A stretch of DNA of 64,000 nt. It comes from Dryomyza anilis (lineage: Eukaryota > Arthropoda > Insecta > Diptera > Dryomyzidae). Positions 35,610-46,760 of this stretch are shown piece after piece; position 1 is the stretch's first letter; every line of letters begins with the position of its first letter. The notes under the pieces were generated by a model, which saw only the letters and a program-made list of their open reading frames with translations, made no database searches and was not told the origin of the DNA. The stretch spans positions 13,226,501-13,290,500 of the forward strand of contig OX638133.1 in NCBI GenBank assembly GCA_951804985.1, in the 5' to 3' direction. Position numbers and translations under genes: made by a program.

Positions 35610-36940
35610 AATGAACTGTCAACAACTGCAACGTCTTCATTTACTGCCACACTTTATGACCCAATTAATAGTTTAATTATTTCAGCAATGAAACCGAGCA
35701 CAAAAGCTCAATAAAATCACAATTCAGCAGTGCAAATTTTTAACCGGAAACAGGAAATGCACATTATTTGCAAAGAAGATGCAGCGGAAAAATTCAGCAG
35801 AACCAAGTGAAACTTGAGAACAATCAAAACAAAAGAAAAGAACGAAAAACAAAAAGAGTTTGGACAAAAAATATATGCAATCCGCCACAAACTCTACCAG
35901 TTCCACAGCCACAGTCCGAGGCGAGGCACATGTGTTCGTCGTGCATGTGCGTCGTGCTGGCGGGTAAAACATTCGTAAAATTGCAGTAAATTTCATTTTT
36001 ATTGCCTGGATGCCGACGAAAGCGATGAATGCGAAAGAAGTGAAAAACGTAACGTAACATAACGCATAACGTAATCGAAAGGCGCAAGCGAATGCGGTTT
36101 ACTTTCGAAACGTGTACGTCGTCTGATGTTTCGTGAGTTTTTCGTTTTTTTTTTTTTTTTGTAGCACCGCCGAAAGCAGTCAACTCCCAACACACACAGA
36201 GAGACAAACAGACAGACAGACACATTCGCCACAACGTTCTTTTGTCATGTAGAATTTTTGTTATTTTTTTTTTTATTTTATTTGTTTCACCCATTTAACT
36301 CAATAGTTAGTTTTTGTTTTCGTATAAAGCTGGTGATATTTTTCATGCCCTCGGGATTTGGATTCATTTTTCATGCGCGCACCGCGTTGCGAATGTTGTG
36401 CAAAGTGAGACCCTGTAGCGGCAGCTTTCAATTTTATTTCGCTGCTACGGGGTCTGACTTTTTGGGTAGGTCACATTGTTCGGAGTGGAGTGGGGAAGCT
36501 ATGGTGGCGTCGTATTTTGCAAGAATTGTCGTAAAAACTGAACGCAAACACAAAAAGTCAAAGACTTAAATAATGTTGCTTGTTTTGTGTTTTATTGCGT
36601 TTTATTTGATTTGCACTTGTATGTTGTTAAAGTGTTATTGCATTTGATGTTGTTGTTTTTTTTTTTTTTTTTTGTAGTTATTGCCTGTTGGGTATATTTT
36701 TGGTTAAGCGTCTTACAACAATATAAAAAAACAAAAATGGTACAGAAATATTTTACATTGCGATTTATTAGATTGCATTTGAAGCAATTTGTTGCTTACA
36801 TTCGGGTTTTCTTTTATTTTCATTCTATACCTTTTATTTTAGTTGGTTCTGTTTTACAAACAACTGAAACTTTTCGATTTTAAGGTGACAGTTTTATCTT
36901 ACAGTGAATTAATCGAAAATGAAAGGATTGTAATCTAAGG
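35610..36940. other. Unique GC-richer island, possible promoter or regulatory region
   Basis: Non-repetitive, with AACGTAACGTAACATAACGC, CGTCGTGCATGTGCGTCG and GCGCGCACCGCG phrases and polyT tracts. Many overlapping frames on both strands (35724-36883) look like chance frames; none has paired splice sites I trust. A hairpin lies at 36402-36461. Confidence 0.4.
36402..36461 (+). ncRNA. Candidate miRNA-like hairpin
   Basis: The arms 36402-36422 and 36441-36461 pair over 21 positions with one mismatch (36407/36456) and two G-T pairs. The loop is 18 bases. The 5' arm reads AAAGTGAGACCCTGTAGCGG. The size fits a short pre-miRNA stem, but total length (about 60 bases) and stem are at the lower limit. 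It matches no miRNA I can name beyond sharing ACCCTGTAG with the start of miR-10. Unproven. Confidence 0.3.
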
Positions 36941-36955
36941 GTGTAAGTAAAATAT

Positions 36956-37180
36956 GTGAATTTTTATGTTTCGTCGTCTTAATTTCGACTATAAATATCC
37001 TACACATATGGACTTTTAAAGTGGTCCAATAGTCAACAGGTCTTATGTATCCTGAAAATAATAGCAAACTGTTAATGGTGATAGAATTTCCTTTCATTTA
37101 AGTAGCAATATGTACTAATGTATATATATATATGTACTAAGTGTACCGAATTTCGAGTTATTTTTTTAGGGGATCATAAG
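36956..37180 (+). repeat. Decayed copy of the long dispersed repeat
   Basis: CGACTATAAATATCCTACAC, TATCCTGAAAATAA and GTACCGAATTTCGA match the family at 31552-32530, with many changes. Confidence 0.6.
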
Positions 37181-37193
37181 TTTTTTTTTTTAA

Positions 37194-38347
37194 ATATCGG
37201 CGTTGTAGAACGAAAAGTCATCAAATACATTTTTATGAAAAAATTAAATTTAGAGTTTGTTGATTAATATTATAAAAAGTAATTGATGCATTTTTAAAGT
37301 TGGAATATCATTTGACAGATTTACATTTTCTTTCCATGTGATAAAAAAGTTGAGATAATCGATTAAAAATTGACAGATTTATAAAGATGTTTGTAAATGA
37401 AATATTGACCTTAAAGTAAAATTTCGAATTTTGAAGTAAAATTTCGAATTTGAAGTAAAATTTAAAATTAAAAGTAAAATTTCGAATTTGAACTAAAATT
37501 TTGAATTTGAAGTAAAATATCGAATTTGAAGTAAAATTTCGAATTTATAGTAAATTTTCGAATTTGAAGCAAAATTTCGAATTTGAAGTAAAATTTCGAA
37601 TTTAAAATAAAATTTCGACTTTGAAGTAAAATTTTGAATATGAAGGAAAATTTCGAATTTGAAGTAAAATTTCTAATTTATAGTAAATTTTCGAATTTGA
37701 AGCAAAATTTCGAATTTGAAGTAAAATTTCGAATTTAAAATAAAATTTCGACTTTGAAGTAAAATTTTGAATATGAAGGAAAATTTCGAATTTGAAGTAA
37801 AATTTCGAATTTGAAGTAAATTTTCGAATTTGAAGTAAAATTTCGAATTTGAAAGATGATTTAGAATTTGAAGTATATCTTGGAATTCGAAGTAAAATTT
37901 GGAATTTGAAGAAAATTTTGAATTTGAAGTAAAATTTCGAATTTGAAGTAAAATTTCGAATATGAAGTAAAAGTTCGAATTTGAAATAAAATTTCGAGTT
38001 TGAAGTAAAATTTCGAATTTGAAGTAAATTTTCGAATTTGAAGTAAAATTTCGAATTTGAAGTAAAATTTCGAATTTAAAATAAAATTTCGAATTTTAAG
38101 TAAAATTTCATTAAAATACATTTTCAAAATGCCCAATATTCATTTACAAAAATCTTTATACATCTGTTAATTTTTAATCGATGATCTACATTTTTTTAAC
38201 CACACGATAAGAAAAGGTATATTTATCAATTGATATTTCAACTTTAAAAAGGAATCAACTACTTTTTATAATATTAATCAACAAACTTGAAATTTAAGTT
38301 TTTCATAAAAATGTATTTGATGACTTTTCGTTCTACAACGACGATAT
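37194..38347 (+). mobile_element. Foldback element, about 230-bp arms, 19-bp satellite core
   Basis: The left arm from ATATCGGCGTTGTAGAACG and the right arm ending TTCTACAACGACGATAT are inverted copies along about 210-230 bp (AGTCATCAAATACATTTTTA, TAATCGATTAAAAATTG...). Between them lies a tandem array of a 19-bp unit. Long arms with repetitive interiors are the layout of fly foldback (FB-like) elements. No protein is encoded. Solo or broken arms are at 27118 and 34560-35215. Confidence 0.8.
37411..38110 (+). repeat. 19-bp minisatellite (foldback core)
   Basis: Tandem GAATTTGAAGTAAAATTTC units, about 36 copies. A block at about 37861-38070 carries the same order of variants, in reverse, as two blocks in the array at 41762-43111. 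Confidence 0.95.
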
Positions 38348-38683
38348 GTAAAGTTAAAGGCTTTCCATTAAAAGATGTCCACATGGTAAAATCAAATGCA
38401 CTCGAGGTTTATTTATAAAATTGTGCTCTTTGCATGTCAAAATCAAAAATTCAATTTACATACCAATTACACCTCCTTCTGTGAGTTACTAATGGATGAC
38501 TAAATCAAATATACCCTTTTATTTCTAATATAGGATTAAGTATACGGAAATATAACTCGATTGTTGTTTGAATTCATTAGTATTGTACACGAGAAGAAAA
38601 AAAATCTAAATTCCATAAGGAATACTGAGTGATATACAGCTATTGTAAGAAACAGATTCACATAATTCTCAAAAATATAACTA

Positions 38684-39985
38684 AGGACTGCCTGCGTCGA
38701 ATAAAATTGTCCGTTACATATCTTCCCATAATGTGCTATTGCAAGATTCAAATTAATAAAATTTGATCATAGTAGCTCTGAATTAAATGGCAGAAAATAA
38801 TTTGTGTCAGTTATGGTCAATACAAAATTTATTTAACGCGAAAATGGCAAACGAAGTGGAAGTGCGAGAAAATATAATTAAAATTTTTCAAAAACAACCT
38901 AGTTGGTCTTTTAAAAAAATTGCCAAGGAGGTAGGGGCTTACCCTAAGACCATTTCTCGCGTTATCAACCGCTTTAAGGAAGACCTGAGTATTGATCGGA
39001 AGAAAGGTTCTGGTTAAAAAAAGGCCCACATGATCGTGAAAAGTCGAAGAAGGTTGTAAATATTTTAAAGAAAGATCCAAGCATATCCGGAAGGAAATGG
39101 GCGAGAAAGGCGGATTGCTCAGAATCTTTCGTGCGCAGGACTAAGAAAGAAGCTGGGCTGAAGACGTACAAGGTCCAAAAAGTTCCGGATAGAAATGCCG
39201 TCAAGAATGAAACCGCAAAACAACGAGCTAAAAAGCTGAACCAAGATTTTTTTAAAAAATTCGATTGCTGCATAATGGACGACGAAACTTATGTTTTAGC
39301 GGACTTTTCTCAGCTACCTGGGCAGGAATTTTATACAGCCGATTCTCGAGGAAATGTCGCTGAAAAATTCAAATCAAAAAAAATGACAAAATTCCCAAAG
39401 AAATTCCTTGTTTGGCAGGCAATTTGCAGTTGCGGAAAAACGAGCAGCTCATTCGTGATATCGGGTACAATTAATAGCGAAATATATGTGAAGGAATGCT
39501 TGCAAAAGAGATTGCTTCCATTTTTACGCCAACATGAAGTGTCCACATTTTTTTGGGCTGACCTCGCTTCATGTCACTACAGCAAAACGGCCTTAGAGTG
39601 GCTCCAACAAAATGCAGTGATTTTGGTGCCTAGAGAAGCCAATCCACCAAACTGTCCAGAACTCAGGCCGATTGAGAGATACTGGGCTTTAGTAAAAAGA
39701 GAGATGAAGACAACAAAAAGTGGCCAAAGACCTTCAAGACTTTAAAAGAAAGTGGTTTCAGCAGCTGTGAGGGTGTCGGACACTACCATTACAACATTAA
39801 TGGAAGGGGTTCCGGAAAAATTAAAACTTTTTATTAAAAAATATTAATTTCTGGTTTTTTATATATTTTTTTTTAAATCTAAAAATAATTTGCAAAATAA
39901 TGTATTTTGTTCTATAAAAATTCGATTACTAGATTTCTAGATTTTTTTCATTTTTGTAGCGGACAATTTTATTCGACGCAGTCCT
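38684..39985 (+). mobile_element. DD37E Tc1/mariner-type transposon, 1302 bp
   Basis: Terminal inverted repeats run AGGACTGC...GTCGAATAAAATTGTCCG on both ends, and TA flanks both (38682-38683 and 39986-39987). The left repeat has four extra bases (CTGC) after the first eight. It encodes a broken transposase. The D-to-E spacing places it in the ITmD37E group described from mosquitoes. Confidence 0.9.
38844..39844 (+). pseudogene. DD37E transposase, frameshifted
   Basis: The first part from the ATG at 38844 (MANEVEVRENIIKIF) carries a helix-turn-helix-like region (PSWSFKKIAKEVGAYPKTIS). A shift near 39015, in an A-run, moves the reading to the frame holding the catalytic domain. Catalytic residues are present: Asp in IMDDETYV, Asp in FWADLASCHY, and Glu in NPPNCPELRPIERYW, with 37 residues between the last two, hence DD37E. 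Two further shifts near 39715 and 39765 break the C-terminus, which otherwise ends FIKKY at the stop near 39844. With three shifts it cannot make an active protein. Family knowledge: it would cut and paste the element at TA sites. Confidence 0.85.
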
Positions 39986-40014
39986 TAAGAGCAATTATTC
40001 TTGATATAATAATA

Positions 40015-41175
40015 ATAGTTTGGCGCTACAGTCCTGAATGACTTATTTCGAGCTCTCTCACCATTTGAGTACTGCATGCTATATTTGTACTCTAAGTGGT
40101 GGGACCTACAGCGTAATTCCGAATCCGAACTGCGCACACTGGTCTAATAGTGAAAAAATCTGGCCAAAATTCAATACTTTTTAAAAAATTGAATGCAAGC
40201 AATAATATTATAATTCACTTATAAAAATTCCAGGCCATAAATGCGTCCAAGAATTTTATTCGAAAAAAAAAATACTCTTTTTCAGATAGTAACTCTCAAA
40301 GTAAGTACTTTTTTCTTTAAAAAAAATGTATGTTTTAATGTGTTTTGATTTTAAGATTACTGCTAATGTAGATATACTATTCATATTATTTTATGATAAT
40401 TATATAAATAGATGTTCTAAAAACTTATAATATAAAAATAAACGGAACTAGTCTAAAGGACCAATAAGATATCGTACAATATACGTAAGCCTCTAAAACA
40501 AAAAGTAAATTGTTAAAATTTAAAAATGTTTAAGTGTTCCGCATTATTCCCCTAAACTTTTAATGCAGTTTTGTTCCCAATTAGATGTGACAGGATCGAT
40601 AAAAAAGATTGAAACTCTTGATATTATTCATCAATGACTGCTTTATCATCTTCTCCTTCATCTGCGTTACATTCTTTCACTTAATATTACCCCTATTAAA
40701 CAAATTTCTTATAAATTGCATGTTCATATTTGACAAAATTAGAAATATTTTGAACTTTTTCTAAACAAAAAAATTGTCAGAACAATGCAATTTTATACCG
40801 AATCACACGAAATTGAATCACACATTGAACGTTGACTTGCCTGTAATCGAAATATACAATTTTTAGATTTTTGGCCAGCTTTTTTTAAATTTTGGATCAC
40901 TGTGCGGCGAAGTGAGAGCTGTCCATGAGGACAGTGTTCACTCTCGGAGGTTTTCCATTGTCTGCCGAGAGGTTGCGTTGTATAGACAAATGTTTTTTAT
41001 GAAAAGATGTTGTTAAGCCCCAGCACAGAAGAGGATAACTTCTTAATTATAAAATATATACTAAATATATTCATCAATATTTAAAAAATATATTTCTTGT
41101 TTTAAGAAATATTCAAGCTGAATTTTTTTTGATGTTGGGATCACCGCGACCCAACCAACGACCTTTTGGCTAAAA
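40015..41175 (-). mobile_element. tRNA-derived SINE, decayed and split by an insertion
   Basis: The tail part at 40015-40137 (AGTTTGGCGCTACAGTCCTG, GTGGGACCTACAG) and the head part at about 40905-41175 (CTGCCGAGAGGTTGCG, AAAAGATGTTGTTA) belong to the family at 52504, 60807 and 63331. About 760 bases interrupt it, and the head carries an additional interruption near 41030-41130. Confidence 0.65.
40136..40899 (+). mobile_element. Possible hAT-like MITE inside the SINE
   Basis: Left CACTGGTCTAATAGTG...TCTGGCCAAAA and right TTTTTGGCCAGC...GATCACTGTG are imperfect inverted ends. The GGCCAAAA phrase and CACTG tips resemble hAT MITEs. No clean target duplication and no coding sequence were seen. 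Confidence 0.4.
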
Positions 41176-41761
41176 GTTTGATGGGCAACGATATAATTTA
41201 TTATGGTAGTTTAAAAATTATTTCAAAATACTAAAAATAAAAAATTAATAAATCAAGAACATAATTAAAAGTATAAAAGAACAATACTACCATTTATTCG
41301 AAATTTTTTAAAAATTAGAAATTTTAGTTGAAATTTTTGAAATTATGGAAATTATGTCAAATTTATTGTCAAAATTATTGGAATTTAAATCAAATTTAAT
41401 TATACATGGAATTTTAACTAACAATTCAAAATTAACTTCAAATTTGAAATTAATTTATAATTCGAAATTAATGTAAAATTCGAAAAGTTGTGAACAACGA
41501 GATTTTAAGTAAAAGTATAAATTTTGAATGAAAATTTGATTTTTTCGTGGGAATTATGGCTTAAAATGAAATATATTACCATATTTTTTTTTTTTAAATT
41601 ATATGTTCGAAATTTTTGTCATTTAAAATTTACTTTATATTCGAAATGAAATAAAAATGAATCATAAATCTAAAACAATAATTTAAAATTACACATAAAA
41701 TTCGAAATGTACTTAAGATTTGAAATTATATTTAAAATTCATATTTTTACTTAGAAGTTCA

Positions 41762-43111
41762 CTTTACATTCAAAGTTTTACTTCAAAATTCGAAATTTTA
41801 CTTCAAATTCGAAATTTTTCTTCAAATTCGAAAATTTATTTCAAATTTGAAATTTTACTTCAAATTCGAAATTTTACTTCAAATTCGAAAATTTACTACA
41901 AATTCGGAATTTTACTTCAAATTCGAAATTTTATTTCAAATTCGAACTTTTACTTCATATTCGAAATTTTACTTCAAATTCGAAATTTTACTTCAAATTC
42001 AAAATTTTCTTCAAATTGCAAATTTTACTTCGAATTCCAAGATTTACTTCAAATTCTAAATCATATTTCAAATTCGAAATTTTACTTCAAATTCGAAAAT
42101 TTACTTCAAATTCGAAATTTTACTTAAAATTCGAAAATTTCCTTCATATTCAAAATTTTACTTCAAAGTCGAAATTTTATTTTAAATTCGAAATTTTACT
42201 TCAAATTCGAAATTTTACTTCAAATTCGAAAACTTACTATAAATTCGATATTTTACTTCAAATTCAAAATTTTAGTTCAAATTCGAAATTTTACTTTTAA
42301 TTCGAAATTGTACTTCAAATTCGAAAATTAACTTTATATTTGTAATTTTACTTCAAATTCGAAATTTTACTTAAAATTTGAAATTTTACTTCAAATTCGA
42401 AATTTTACTTCAAATTGGAAAATTTACTACAAATTCGAAATTTTACTTCAAAATCGAAATTTCATTTCAAATTCGAACTTTTACTTCATATTCGAAATTT
42501 TACTTCAAATTCGAAATTTTACTTCAAATTCAAAATTTTCTTCGAATTCCAAATTTTACTTCGAATTCCAAGATTTACTTCAAATTCTAATTCATATTTC
42601 AAATTCGAAATTTTACTTCAAATTCATAAATTTACTTCAAATTCCAAATTTTACTTAAAATTCGAAAATTTCCTTCATATTCAAAATTTTACTTCAAATT
42701 CGAAATTTTATTTTAAATTCGAAATTTTACTTCAAATTCGAAAATTTACTATAAATTCGAAATTTTACTTCAAATTCGAAATTTTACTTTTAATTCGAAA
42801 GTGTACTTCAAATTTGAAATTTTACTTCAAATTTGAAATTTTACTTCAAATTCAAAATTTTACTTCAAATTCGAAATTTTACTTTTAATTCGAAAGTGTA
42901 CTTCAAATATGAAATTTTACTTCAAATTCTAAAATTTACTACAAATTCTAAATTTTACTTCAAATTCAAAATTTTACTTTAAATTCGAAAATTTACTTCA
43001 AAATTCGAAAATTTACTTCAAATTCAAAAATTTACTACAAATTCGAAATTTTCCTTCATATTCAAAATTTTACTTCAAATTCGAAATTTTACTTCAAATT
43101 CGAAATTTTAT
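41762..43111 (-). repeat. 19-bp minisatellite, inverted relative to 37411-38110
   Basis: Tandem CTTCAAATTCGAAATTTTA units, about 70 copies. Blocks at 41847-42059 and 42378-42590 share the same variant order, 531 bp (28 units) apart. No foldback arms flank it. The 135- and 157-codon frames are satellite translations. Confidence 0.95.
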
Positions 43112-43199
43112 TAAAGCATTTTTCACTTGGGTTGTGTAATAAAAAATATATTTTTGGTGTTGAGGAACATATTACAGCGTTTTCTTTTTAAGCTTTAAA

Positions 43200-43740
43200 T
43201 ACGATTTTTCATAATTTATTAATTTTTGAAAGCACTACCTCCAATATTTCGCGCATCGCATGCAACAAGCAGAAAGTACACACAAAAAAAAAATAAATAA
43301 AACAGAATAATAATACCAAATTGAAAAGGAAGCCATTGTAAAAACTTAATTTCACTGCGATGCGAAGCGATGTGCTGCACGTAACGTAATCAAGTTGCAT
43401 TACGTTACGTGTGGCATGCAGTTGTTGGACGCTGGATGGGAGAGTTGATGTCAGTGCAATTTAAGAGAATCCCGTTGCAAATAACAACAACAAAAATAGC
43501 AAAAAAAACAAGGACTAAATTGCGTGTGGCACAGCATCATTATTTTGCCTTATTTACCTTTTCATTTTACAAGAAAAAAGTAACGACGTATGGCAGGACG
43601 ATGTTCGTCGGTCGTCAATGCTACGTGGGCTACTGCTACGCAACAACGTTAACTTTTCATCAGCATAATGATGCTGCGAAGGCTTCACCATCACGACCAC
43701 CACCACCACCCGGACTCATTGCTTGATGGACTCAAGTTAC
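43200..43740. other. Unique GC-richer island with a 13-bp perfect palindrome
   Basis: Non-repetitive. CACGTAACGTAAT at 43378-43390 and ATTACGTTACGTG at 43399-43411 are exact inverted copies with an 8-base spacer. The 105-codon plus frame at 43409-43726 ends in a Pro-rich run from CACCACCACC and has no clear start. It may be promoter-near or enhancer DNA. Confidence 0.35.
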
Positions 43741-43799
43741 TGCTGTTGGTTTCGATATTTTGCTATATTATGTTAGCTACATTGAAAAAAAAGTGCAAA

Positions 43800-44160
43800 G
43801 AATAAAAATAAATTTTACCCATCTGACATGTCTCAGAGACGTCCGTAGCTTCGACGCTTTCTCGAATAACTTCGATAAAAAAGTTCGATCTTGTTGCGTT
43901 TTCGATTCTATATTTGTTATTTCTCGTACATTCAAACTCTTTGACAAGACACAATATTTAAATATTTATGCATCGAATTTGCAATATTTTTCGAGGCAAT
44001 CTCAAACTTAGATTCATTTTTTTCGATACTCTTCGGATTTCGACAAATTTCTCGTATCGAAAATACTCCGACAGAACGCATCTATATTGATGTTCGAAAT
44101 CGCTACGAGAATGTTTCCAAAATCGTGTGATTTCTCCATTTAATCGCATTGATATCTAAA
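43800..44160 (-). repeat. Dispersed TATCGAT-rich repeat, copy 3
   Basis: Reverse-strand relative of 48720-49250 and 27541-27660, sharing TTTCTCGAATAACTTCGATA and GTGTGATTTCTCCAT. Small frames here are repeat-derived. Confidence 0.6.
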
Positions 44161-45415
44161 GGCTTCAAGTCCCATTTTAAAAAAATTAAAATTATCTAAA
44201 TTTGTTTTTATAATAAAAAAAACTTGACGTATAGAATATGTACTAAGAGTGTGTGCGAAATCGACTAAATTGCTGACTAAACTAAATTTTGTCGGTAATG
44301 CAGTATTCGACTTTTCAATTTAGCAAATTTTTGAGCAGACCAAATTGAACTAAATTGGATGACAGCAAACAGACAATTGATAATCGATCGATTATGGACT
44401 TTAACAATTACCGGTTATCGAATGGCGATCGAATGAAAAACCCTCCAATTTAGTTTAGTCAGCAATTTAGTCGAATTCGCACACACCCTAAAGACATGAT
44501 TTTTTAGTCAATATACTTTGGATATTGATGATTTTTATACAAAATTCATTTTTGGAAAAATATTAGACTTGATCATTTTTTGCACTTGATTTTTCTCATG
44601 TTGCTTCTATCCAACAGAATTTTTTCCTATGTATTTATAAATTTCTCTTTCGTTCTATTCATTTCCTACTTTATGTGCCTCAATTTTATGAAGTCATAAA
44701 ACAAGATGATGAATTACATTATATGCGGTCTTTGCGATTCCATGCAACCGGAAGGAAATATTCCGCCGTAACATGGACCCCCCTTCATGTTATAACGACA
44801 TGGGGTTATCTGTCGTTTTACTTTTATTTTTGTCCTCTTTTATTATTTTACTTAAACTTTAGCAACGCATTTATCGTATACTGCCATCGCAAATGCTACC
44901 TTTATTCAATTTTTTTGTACATACAAAAGTCATTTAGTATTTATGCTGCCTATTTTTTATCGATATATGTACGACTATACGTTTCAGTACCATCATTTTC
45001 TTAATTATCTGCATTAGACTCTCAGGCGCACTTCCTGTTCGGAAGTCTGTTGTGCCGCTATCGGCCATGACACCTCCGCCACAGATGGTGGTGCTGGTGC
45101 GCGGGTGGGACTGATTTGTTTTTAATGTTCTATGACAAATACGCACGTAGTATTCTGTACTTCGAAATGTTCGCGTACAAAATGAAATCGCTTTATGCTA
45201 CGTGTTAATTTTTGTTTTTATTGTAACGACGTGTTTCGGTTTTTTTTATTTTTCAAATATAAATGTACTTGTAGTTAGTACTTTGCGTAGTAGATTATTT
45301 GCTGTTAAATTATTTAAGATGCACTTTTTATGAAGATAATAATTTGGAAATTTTGTTGACTTGTATATGGCAAATAAAAAATAATAGATGTTTTAATTTT
45401 ATAAATTACGCTACA
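44161..45415. other. Unique DNA with coding-like islands at 44585-44830 and 45020-45115
   Basis: A plus-strand open frame runs from about 44580 to 45003; its part at 44675-44800 (FYEVIKQDDELHYMRSLRF) looks protein-like but it becomes low-complexity hydrophobic afterwards and has no good ATG. At 45020-45115 a GC-rich patch reads plausibly in several frames on both strands, with a possible plus-strand acceptor just upstream (CTGCATTAG at 45018). I cannot choose a strand or assign a product. An inverted GACTAAATTGCTGAC pair lies at about 44253-44480. Confidence 0.3.
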
Positions 45416-45417
45416 CG

Positions 45418-46760
45418 CAAGAAAAAATATGATTAAGCCATGATTGCAGTAAACAAAAAATATGTTTGTAGCAGTAATAGTAAAGATTATTGATTGTCAC
45501 AATCAATGAAATTTCTTAAATGTTTGTGTCGTCCATTAAATGATATTAAAAAGCAAATAATACTTGAATTTGAGTAGATAATGATTGGGGCAAATATTAA
45601 TTTAATTAGCCTCTGTCAGAAAAAAATTATTATTGGTTATAATATTGCCATAATTCAGAATATCATATTATAATAATAATAAATAATTTATAATAATAAA
45701 TAATGTATAATAAATAATAATATAATAATACTAAATAATAATATAATAATACTAAATAATAATAAATAATATATAGTTTTTAGTAACAGCTTGTTTCATA
45801 TTCCTAAATATAGTAATTGCAACACAATTGTAATTGCAACACAATTATAATAATAATAAATAATTTATAATAATAAATAATGTATAATAAATAATAATAT
45901 AATAATACTAAATAATAATAATAAATAATATATAGTTTTTAGTTACAGCTTGTTTCATATTCATAAATATAGTAATTACAACACAATAGTAATTGCAACA
46001 CAATTATAATAATAATAAATAATTTATAATAATAAATAATGTATAATAAATAATAATATAATAATACTAAATAATAATAATAAATAATATATAGTTTTTA
46101 GTTACAGCTTGTTTCATATTCATAAATATAGTAATTACAACACAATAGTAAAATTGGAACAATCATATAATGATTTCTGCAACAAGCTCATATATAAAAA
46201 CATCATTGTTCTAATATTGAATGATTTTTGCAATAATGTTATTTGTCACAACATAATTGAACTAGGTATTTAATGATTGCTGAGACAAATTCAAATTTGA
46301 AAATATTATTGAAACAATCATACTATGATTACTGCAACAATAATATTTGTAAAAACGTTTTAGAAGCATTGCAAAGCATTAGAGCAATCATTCAATGATA
46401 TCTAAGTATGATCAGAACAATAACAGTTTCAATTATTAAATGTTTCCATCATAACATGATATCATTGGATATATGTTTTCAGTTTAATATGTTTCTATTT
46501 GATTAGTCATTTTTTTAAAGATTTCTGCTAGATATCTTATTAAAAAAACATAATTGAAACAATCATATAATGATTACTGCAACAAGAACGCCTGTGTAAA
46601 CAAGATAGGAGCATTAAAAAACGTTATTGAAGCAATTATTTAATGATTTCAACATCAATTTCACTTAATATGTATGATTACAACAATAATAATTATAATT
46701 TTTAAATGATCCCAGCATAAATTGATCGTGCTAATCATATGTTTTGAATTAAGCTATCAC
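45418..46760 (+). repeat. AT-rich element with 159-bp tandem repeat
   Basis: ACAGCTTGTTTCATATTC recurs at 45786, 45945 and 46104 (159-bp period), separated by TAATAATAAAT runs. Outside the array the motif AATCATATAATGATTACTGC repeats in variants. The beginning, CACGCAAGAAAAAATATG, resembles the TIR at 6637. It is a non-coding mobile element of uncertain type. Confidence 0.7.

Larger units (their letters stand above)
38590..40010. mobile_element. Decayed CACGGAGGG-family MITE hit by a DD37E transposon
   Basis: Left of the transposon, GTGATATACAGCT and GTACACGAGAAGAAAAAA resemble the reverse complement of the MITE at 23067-23599. Right of it, CAATTATTCTTGATAT resembles its AATTATTCTTGAATTC phrase. 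The match is short and decayed, so this is tentative. Confidence 0.35.

Noticed and set aside
35724..36294. Overlapping frames up to 156 codons on the minus strand
   Set aside because: Open on both strands and in several phases as expected for GC-richer non-coding DNA; include K-runs and polyF from homopolymers.
38829..39546. Minus-strand frames opposite the transposase
   Set aside because: Shadows of the plus-strand transposase coding sequence.
41720..42888. Frames of 135 and 157 codons rich in FKFEILLQI
   Set aside because: Translations of the 19-bp array; frame stays open because the units lack stops in all phases.
43409..43726. 105-codon frame ending in polyproline
   Set aside because: No ATG with context, no splice sites, and the Pro run comes from a CCA repeat.
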